A stretch of DNA of 14,581 bases from Tieghemiomyces parasiticus (lineage: Eukaryota; Kickxellomycota; Dimargaritomycetes; Dimargaritales; Dimargaritaceae). The DNA lies in NCBI GenBank assembly GCA_027575765.1, contig JANBPT010001100.1, positions 1-14,581 on the forward strand, read 5' to 3'. Shown piece by piece: positions 8,426 to 14,581 of the stretch. Every line of letters begins with the position of its first letter. Within the stretch, counting starts at the first letter, position 1. The notes under the pieces were generated by a model. It was not told the DNA's origin. It worked only from the letters and a program-made list of their open reading frames with translations, and did no database searches. A program made the translations under genes and the position numbers.

Positions 8426-10113
8426 CTACGCCGTAGGCTGTGGGCGAGCGGCCTCGACGTTCGGGAACCGTAACTGCAGTTCCTTCACCTCGCGACCCAA
8501 GACTCGGTACTGGGTGTCGGCGCGGGCCATGATGTCTTCGATGCGCTGGCGGTGGTCCACGGGAAGGTCGGCCACACGGAGTTTGGCGGTGGTCTCATTA
8601 ATTACGTTCAGCACTGCTTCGAGTTGGTTGGGCAGCCAGGTCACGATCGGACTGCCCCCCGTAGCCACTGGGTGTGTAGTGTGCCGGATGATATACTCCT
8701 TGGTCATCTGCCAGTGCTGGTGGCGGAAGGCGCGGATCCAGTCCACGTTCTCCACGTAGAGGGCTGACAAACACGTAGGGCGGGCGTAGTCGGTAAGCAT
8801 AGGATTCGTTGGTCAGTATACTCGTCACCAACGGTGCGGTTGTCAGGGCCATTCGGCTATGTAAAGATCACTGTGGTCTAAGTGCCAGATGATTTGGATA
8901 GGAACTTACCGGTGGAGACGGGGTCCTGCATGGCAAACTCCCGCACCTGCGCCCGTGTGGCCTCCTGCTCGACGTGGCTAACGAAGGCGTGGTGGTTACG
9001 GGGGCGGTAACTGCGGAAATCGCGCAGGGTTTGGGTGAGTGGATTCTCGGGCATGCGGGCGGTAAGCTGGAAGAGGTTGTCGCTGGTGGGAATAATGCTA
9101 TCGTTGGCCCCACTCTCGCCGCGATACCGCCGGGGGTTGGTCTCGGCTGGGGCCCCTTCGAAGTGGATACCATCAGGGAACATGGGTTGGTTCTTGGTGC
9201 CCATAATGAATGTACGAAACGACACGTAGTCCTCGGACTTGCTGCGAGTCCACATGCTGCTCATCACCTCGTTGATGGCCCCCAGCGTGTCCCGGTAGAT
9301 GGTCAGGGCCCGGTTAAACGCCATCCGGTCGTGCTGACCTACGGCCCGCAGTGCCGCCAGGGCTTGTTCGACCAACCGCGCCGAGTGCGATACAATCGCC
9401 ACGTGGACCAGGATAAACCCGTGTTCAGCGGGACACCCGGAAAACTTCCGCACCAGGGCCAGGTTCGGGTAGGTGATACCGGCATCAGGGTCCTTCAGTC
9501 GGTAATTATACAGGGCGTAGGACTGGGCGTATTCCATGAACGGCTTGGCGCCAATCTTGGCCGCGACGGTCTCCAGTGGTTGCGCGATGACCCGGGGAAG
9601 TAGGGTTCGACCCAGTCCGTAGTCGCCGGTGCGAACGAACTGATGATGGCAGGGCTCGAGCAGGTATGCCGAGGCCAGAAATGTGTAGTCGCGGAACAGG
9701 GCCATAAGGACGTGGGGGTCCTCCTCGTTGGTCACGTCGTAGTTGGGCAGTTCGCGGTGCACGGCCGGTCCCAATTCCCCGTGTGCCAGCAGACCAGGGG
9801 CCCCGTCATCCTGACGGAGAGGCATTCGGACCAGGAGATCCTCCAGTACCGCAAACCGCGGGGGTAGGCGGACTAGGGGGTCTTCGGAAGGTAAGAAGCC
9901 ACGATGGCCGTTGACTTGGAAGGCGCTGTAGGGGTCTACGTTGGTCCACTCGACCGGAATCCCCGGGGCGGACCCATCGAGCGTCTGGGCCCGGTGATTA
10001 GGGGATCCAGTGTAGAATGTTCGGATACCCATTGCCCGGAGGCCCGGGGCCCCTGGGGCTTTAATTTGGGCCCTAGCAGCGACCGGTAAGGTACGCAGGA
10101 AGGTTTTGAGCAT
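8426..10113 (-). CDS. Indoleamine 2,3-dioxygenase family haem protein, two exons
   Basis: Spliced 513-residue protein with exons 10113-8910 and 8763-8426 on the minus strand (1542 nt). IDO-family enzymes are haem dioxygenases that open the indole ring of tryptophan to N-formylkynurenine, the first step of the kynurenine/NAD route. Supporting segments, compared by eye with human IDO1: HGFILVHVAIVSHSA (231-245) fits the distal helix; FRTFIMG (299-305) places Arg300 at the substrate-carboxylate arginine (R231 in IDO1); FPDGIHFEG (312-320) and RGESGANDS (331-339) fit the haem-pocket loop; RPRNHHAFV (370-378) places His374 at the proximal haem ligand (H346); ATGGSP (435-440) fits the C-terminal GTGG loop. 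It is longer than typical IDO (about 400-450), with an N-terminal extension and a helical tail (about 450-505). The first 45 residues have no Asp or Glu and many Arg and Lys, suggesting a mitochondrial presequence. The start ATG has G at -3. Tryptophan as substrate is an inference, since some distant family members act on other compounds. Confidence 0.88.
8764..8909 (-). other. Intron of the IDO-family gene
   Basis: A 146-nt phase-1 intron with donor GTAAGT and acceptor TGTCAG. Splicing makes codon G|CC (Ala402) and joins QDPVST to ALYVENVDW. Without splicing the protein would end shortly after SKSSGT and lose the conserved ATGG loop. Confidence 0.9.
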
Positions 10114-10270
10114 TTCTAGGGATCGAAATTGTGAGACGGGAGGTGGGGGAGCAGGCAGAGAGGTGTTAGTGGTGGTAGGACAGGAGAGCCTGGGTTAGTT
10201 GGTTCGCGTCTAGGTGAGATGAGCCCACTAAGAGATATCCTTGACAGGTGGAGGTAGGTAGCAAGGCTGG

Positions 10271-10277
10271 TTATATA
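10271..10277 (-). promoter_or_regulatory. Possible TATA box of the IDO-family gene
   Basis: TATATAA on the minus strand, about 158 nt upstream of the ATG at 10113, in otherwise mixed-composition DNA. The distance would give a leader of roughly 125 nt. It is supported by position and consensus only. Confidence 0.35.
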
Positions 10278-11777
10278 CCTTTCGGTAAAAGACGAATGGT
10301 AAACGGTGGTTGTTGCTTAACCCAACTGATCTGAACCCCACACGGCTGGCTCGCACTCGCAGCAATGGGTGATCAGGTGGGTTGTGGATAGGAGGCCGCT
10401 CATCGCTCGTATCGACGAATCACAGTACTCGTCTATCCCCTCCCTACCACCGTGACTGGCCAGTGTCGTCTACCAAATGAAGCTTAATTGCGATAATAGA
10501 ACAGAGTCTCAACCCAAGGTTAGACTAGAAGGAGGAAGGGGCGGGTATTCTTCCAGCCTTGTGGCTCCCCGGCACCGGTGTTAGTTCTTATGGTCATCGA
10601 GCCATCACGGGTCACAAGGAGGGGAGAATGGCAACCGCTAACCGGCCAGATAGCTGCTTTAAGCCGGCCTCGAGGACAGTCTTTCCGATTGACCAGGTAT
10701 GTAACCTTGCTTAAAACGGCCGGAATGGTGGTCAACCACCAGGCCTATCCTCCTCCTCCCCCCAACGAGCGAGCTGGCAAGTCTTTTCCCAAAAACATAA
10801 GTCAAAGCGACCTACGGCGCCGCAGATCATGCCACTGCCTTGGGTGTCCACGTACCTACAGAGGATAAATGGGACGATAATAACCTCACCGGACAGCCGT
10901 CCGGTTCTAGAGAAAGTGGGACAATCCTCCAATCGTCTGACATCCGAGGAAGGTAATTTGTGAACAGAATCGACTGAAATGTAGCAGTCACAAGGGTGGA
11001 CGTGGGGTGGGAGTTTCCGACCGTGACGGTTAACCCCGCCAGGTGATGTGCCTTACATTAGGCAGCCGACGGCATCACCCAATTAGGCCCCGTTGGTGCT
11101 TGATATGGGAGGGAAATCTCAACCACACCATCTCCTTTCCGTGCCAAAATCCTGCATGGTAGGGCGTTGAGCAGTCCGTGAGAGAAATACCTTACCTTCC
11201 TCCCGCGCTGCTGTTAATCAAAAATAGGAGTCGACAGGAGGCCTAGGTCCCACTCAGGTGCCCAACTCTCGTCTCAAAATCAAGGGTAAGCCTGTCCCGC
11301 CAACCCGCGCGGTGCTTTGCCACTCCTCCCTACCCCACACCACTTGTGACTGCTGCCGCGGATCTGACTTGGTCATGGGAATCTGGTTTCTAACCCTTCT
11401 ACTCAACTCCACTCGCCGCCACTCATTCGACGGGCCGCCGACCCTTCCTCCGGCCTCCCGTACATACTACTACGCCCTGAAATCCATGGCAATGGGGTAG
11501 GGTGAAGGTCGGGTGCCGCCTGGGTTCCCTCCCACACCTTGAGTCTGAAACAAACGGTGATCCGTCCTTGTCTGCGGTGTCATAGATTCGACCAAATACG
11601 AGCAGGATAATTTAAACCTCCATCGGTTCTTCCTCCACGCGAAGAATAAAAGCTTGGATTCACCGTGATTGGCAGCGCGCAACCCCTCTTACCAAGCACG
11701 GTTTGATATGACATAAACAGGTTAACCACGACGAGATGAGGCTGGTCGAAGGGCGGGGGGAACTTACATTGCGCAGT

Positions 11778-11783
11778 TTTATT
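11778..11783 (-). terminator. Candidate polyadenylation signal of the apyrase gene
   Basis: AATAAA on the minus strand, about 145 nt downstream of the apyrase stop codon, preceded by a T9 run on the transcript strand (11901-11909). Position and consensus fit a poly(A) signal. There is no transcript evidence. Confidence 0.45.
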
Positions 11784-11926
11784 CAAAGTGGGTGCTACGG
11801 TGGAGGATCGCCTTGGCCGTATATTCTACAATGGCAGGGGTAAAGAGACCGGGAAGGCAACCAGAGCGGTGGATTCGCCCCTATCCTTCTCCTCCCCTTC
11901 AAAAAAAAACATTACCATGCAGCCTT

Positions 11927-13966
11927 TTAGAAACGCTTTTTGTACTGGAGGGTAGATCCCCTGCGGTACCGGCTGAAAAATTGCAGAAGGAGGGCCAGCG
12001 CGCCGGCAGTGAGAGCGAATAGGAACAGTGATGAAAGCCGTAGGGGGTGCTGAAGCGCTCCGAGGATGAGTCCGGTGGATGCAGTTTCCGGGCTATGCCC
12101 CCCGCTGCTCAGCCAGAGATCCGACACGCCAGCCAGGTGTTGGTGCCAGTGGGCGTGTTTTGGGAACTCGATCCCGACGTGGGGTACCACCTCTGGCGGG
12201 TGATGAGGTAGGCCATCCTCGGGTGGCGGAGCCGGGATAGCGGCCACGGCGTTAAGCAGCGCCACCCCGAGCGTCCAGGACACCTCAAAGCCCTCAACCG
12301 TGTGGACCGACTGAAACGGGACGCTGATGCCCGCGGCCACTCCAGCGTCCTGGAGATGCTGCAGCCGGTCGGTCATGTTGACGGCCGACTCGATAGCCGA
12401 TGTCACTTCCGGATGCACGGCCTCGGTGGCGTCACGCGGAATACCCAACCCATCGTGGAGGACTGCGGTCAACCAGGCGGCTTTAAAACACTGGTCCTGC
12501 AGACGATCCAACCGATGGGACGAGCCGAGTAGCCGTCGGGTCTCGGCCCACGGCCGACCGCAATATTCCACGGCCTGGCGTTCGAACGTTGTATAGTCCC
12601 ATGTCCCACCCAAATGGAATACTTCCTCGGCTGAGTACCAGTACTCGGAAATTCCGACGAACTGTTGCAGAGTGAAATCCAGGAGCGGACTGTGAACCCC
12701 GTTGAAGAGGCACGGGTCGGTGGGGCAGGGGGCGTGCTTGTTGAGCAAGCTTACAGCCCGGCGCGCGCACTCGGTAAACGACCCCGTACCCTCTAAGGTC
12801 ACCGTCCGGCCTGTCGGCACCCGCGCCAGCCCGACGAGATCGGCCGCCTTGACCTCGAGTATCAGACCCGGCGGGAGGCACGGGTCCGGGACGGGATCGT
12901 CGGACAGTACGGGGGGCGCTGTCGTCGGTCCGACCGTGCCCCCTGGCTCGCTGGGCGCGAACAGGGCCTGCACGTGCCGCCGACGAGCCTCGTTGGATCC
13001 GAACCCGAGGAACGTCGTCGTAAACACCTTGTAGACAGCGCCCTGGCCGTCTAGGTTACGCATGGTTAATACCGTCAGGTCGTCGGCGTGCTCAATGGCC
13101 ATCTGTGGGGTGGGCTCGAAGGCGATTTGGGTACTCGCGCCGCCCATATCCAAAAAACCAAACGTGTGTTTATGGCTCCCATGCTCGGCCGGGTCCGCGA
13201 CAGGGGCATCGTAAAGCCGCCGGTCGCCCGTCTTGGCGAACCCGCTCAGCAGGTAGTTGACGGCCATCCAGCCGTAAATACCCTCCGCAGCTCCGGTGAT
13301 GACCTGAAAGTGCTGGGCGCAGGTTCCCACGTAAAACCGGGTCTGGTGCTTGACATACTGACATGACTGATCCAGGAGGGCGTGCTGCTGCTTCGGGGGT
13401 AGTAAACGCATCCCGGCGGTGGCAAATAGGTACACCGGGGTGACAGCCACTTTGGCGCTGGGGACGACCTGTAAGGCCGCGTCGAGTAGCGGCTGCAGGT
13501 GGTCCTTAAGGCGGTGCACGCGGCCAGCGTAGTTCGAGATGCCCGGGGACTCCTTATACTGCCAGAGCTCGCCGGCCTGGTCGCCCTTCTCCACAATGGG
13601 CAGGCCTCGGAGGACATGCGGATCCCGGACCGCGGCGCGGACGTGTTCGGGGCTCTTCCACGAGTAGACCTGGGCGCGCGACCCGGAGCTGCCGGCGTCG
13701 ATGACCACGACGAATTCTCGGTCGCGGGACCAGTCCGTGTCGGGGACCACCGGACCCAAGCCGTGCCAGGGATTCTCGGCCGCCACCACAGGCGGCTTTG
13801 CTCCGACTTTGGGTGGCCGGGCGAACGTGGTGCGCGCGGCCGTGTGGTTGGTGGCAAAGAGACGGTAGGCGAGGTACATGAGCCCCAGCAGGCCCGCAAA
13901 CACCAGGAAGGGCACGGTGCGTCGCCGGGTAGCCGGGTCGCTCAAGGCGAATGGACGAGAAGACAT
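11927..13966 (-). CDS. GDA1/CD39 family apyrase (Ynd1/ENTPD4-like), two membrane segments
   Basis: Intronless 679-residue nucleoside di/triphosphatase of the GDA1/CD39 family. In Golgi members it hydrolyses UDP and GDP released by glycosylation to monophosphates, sustaining nucleotide-sugar exchange. All five apyrase conserved regions are visible: ACR1 IDAGSSGSRAQVY (89-101), ACR2 FATAGMRLL (181-189), ACR3 AAEGIYGWMAVNY (226-238) with likely catalytic Glu228, ACR4 LDMGGASTQIAF (272-283), and ACR5 around EVSWTLGVAL (561-570). Hydrophobic segments at about 18-37 and 643-664 predict a lumenal catalytic domain with both termini cytosolic, as in ENTPD4/ENTPD7. The protein ends in KKRF, a match to the KKxx COPI retrieval signal. 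A Pro/Gly/Thr-rich insert lies at about 337-362. I chose the ATG at 13966. The frame extends to 14023, but that codon is TTG. The ATG context is weak (T at -3). Ynd1 itself has a large cytosolic tail, and this protein has only about 15 residues after the last helix. Confidence 0.92.
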   Translation of the reverse strand: MSSRPFALSDPATRRRTVPFLVFAGLLGLMYLAYRLFATNHTAARTTFARPPKVGAKPPVVAAENPWHGLGPVVPDTDWSRDREFVVVIDAGSSGSRAQVYSWKSPEHVRAAVRDPHVLRGLPIVEKGDQAGELWQYKESPGISNYAGRVHRLKDHLQPLLDAALQVVPSAKVAVTPVYLFATAGMRLLPPKQQHALLDQSCQYVKHQTRFYVGTCAQHFQVITGAAEGIYGWMAVNYLLSGFAKTGDRRLYDAPVADPAEHGSHKHTFGFLDMGGASTQIAFEPTPQMAIEHADDLTVLTMRNLDGQGAVYKVFTTTFLGFGSNEARRRHVQALFAPSEPGGTVGPTTAPPVLSDDPVPDPCLPPGLILEVKAADLVGLARVPTGRTVTLEGTGSFTECARRAVSLLNKHAPCPTDPCLFNGVHSPLLDFTLQQFVGISEYWYSAEEVFHLGGTWDYTTFERQAVEYCGRPWAETRRLLGSSHRLDRLQDQCFKAAWLTAVLHDGLGIPRDATEAVHPEVTSAIESAVNMTDRLQHLQDAGVAAGISVPFQSVHTVEGFEVSWTLGVALLNAVAAIPAPPPEDGLPHHPPEVVPHVGIEFPKHAHWHQHLAGVSDLWLSSGGHSPETASTGLILGALQHPLRLSSLFLFALTAGALALLLQFFSRYRRGSTLQYKKRF

Positions 13967-14581
13967 GGATGCCGGGGATGCAGTAGGCCAGGGAAATCTA
14001 CAGGGAGATGAAGGTTTGGGCAAGAGCAGTGGGGAGAGGGGGGGACGGCGGATGCGTCAAGCTGGTAGATGAACGGGAGGCGGAAATGGGTCCGGGTCGA
14101 TGGGTACTGTCGCCTAGGGAGCTGTGCCGTGAGCCGGGTCGATAAAACATCACTCTGCATACCAGTCGACAGGCAAGGCAGCAACTGTAACTGTTAGGTG
14201 TCTGCGAAGACACTCTAGGTTTAGATGTCTCCTATCCACGCGTAAGCGAGGTATGATCCAGGTTGTAATACCCGCAAGCGATCAAATTAAACGAGCAATA
14301 ATTCATATCCCTTCGGCATTCAAGTCGTCGGACATAGAGTAAACTGGGGGAATGGGAGGCCGATCCCGACTGTGTATTCCTTCGGCAGAACTGGTGCAAT
14401 GGCTGACGGCTTTTCAAATAGGGTGTTCGTAGGCCATCATAATTAAAAGTGCGGGAAAGCACCCGCCATCATTTCCTATTGAGCCCTGACGTTACATTCA
14501 AGTGGGAGTTTATTACTTAACAGAAGCAGCCGGATGCGGGCTTCAATATCTGAGAACACGGGTACCCGTCTGTACCGCCGT
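13967..14581. other. Upstream region of the apyrase gene to window edge
   Basis: About 615 bp with no supported gene. The sense strand is CT-rich just upstream of the apyrase ATG (about 13990-14095), consistent with a leader or promoter. A minus-strand AATAAA occurs at 14509-14514 and could belong to a further minus-strand gene beyond the edge, but no coding sequence reaches into the window. Confidence 0.45.

Larger units (their letters stand above)
10114..11926. other. 1.8-kb gene-free interval
   Basis: The longest stretch without a supported gene. Open frames are all under 100 codons, lack the third-position GC bias of the real genes, and overlap each other on both strands. It includes the IDO-family promoter at its left end and the apyrase 3' UTR at its right end. 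I found no tRNA-like cloverleaf, transposon ends or terminal repeats by eye. Confidence 0.5.

Noticed and set aside
8974..9603. A 209-codon open frame on the plus strand opposite the IDO-family gene
   Set aside because: It is antisense to a confident conserved gene. Long antisense frames are expected in DNA with high third-position GC, and its protein resembles no family I know.
2909..10113. A biosynthetic cluster linking hydrolase, adaptor and dioxygenase
   Set aside because: An AP180 housekeeping adaptor lies between the two enzymes, spacing is wide, and there is no scaffold enzyme, regulator or shared promoter motif that I could see.
10520..11786. Small open frames of 66-96 codons in the 1.8-kb gap
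   Set aside because: No coding bias, no recognisable motifs, and overlapping alternatives on both strands. I cannot support any of them as a gene.
13246..14011. Open frames of 170-217 codons overlapping the apyrase on both strands
   Set aside because: They are out-of-frame shadows of a gene with all five apyrase regions intact; their proteins are rich in Arg, Pro and Ser, as is typical of frame-shifted GC-rich DNA.

Overview
The window looks like ordinary nuclear DNA from a fungus, possibly an early-diverging lineage, although no marker here fixes the phylum. The evidence is threefold. Coding stretches are long, GC-rich and biased towards G or C at third codon positions. The introns are short (146-222 nt), with GTAAGT or GTAGGT donors and CAG or TAG acceptors. 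The gene content also fits: an Mch1/nodulin-like MFS transporter, an AP180/CALM clathrin adaptor rich in NPF motifs, an indoleamine 2,3-dioxygenase family haem protein and a GDA1/CD39 (Ynd1/ENTPD4-like) apyrase. I see no bacterial operon features, CRISPR, insertion sequence, tRNA, rRNA or recognisable virus.

Layout from left to right: the last 26 codons of an unrecognised plus-strand gene (3-83); about 1 kb of non-coding DNA with a C14 tract and a (TA)10 tract; an intronless MFS transporter on the plus strand (1127-2488); an AT-rich convergent spacer; an intronless alpha/beta-hydrolase on the minus strand (2909-3985) whose ATG nearly touches a second TA tract; 0.7 kb non-coding; a four-exon AP180-type adaptor on the minus strand (4711-7187); 1.2 kb non-coding; a two-exon IDO-family protein on the minus strand (8426-10113); 1.8 kb with no detectable gene; an intronless two-TM apyrase on the minus strand (11927-13966); and 0.6 kb of upstream DNA.

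The four minus-strand genes are tandem but widely spaced and functionally unrelated (lipid or ester hydrolysis, endocytosis, haem dioxygenase chemistry, Golgi nucleotide hydrolysis). I infer independent transcription units, not a cluster. The useful results are the exon reconstructions, which join pieces that look like separate ORFs; start-codon corrections for the transporter and the apyrase; and protein-level details: a C-terminal KKRF dilysine signal on the apyrase, a presequence-like N-terminus on the IDO-family protein, and a His where human IDO1 has Ser167. I did not find a convincing undescribed system.
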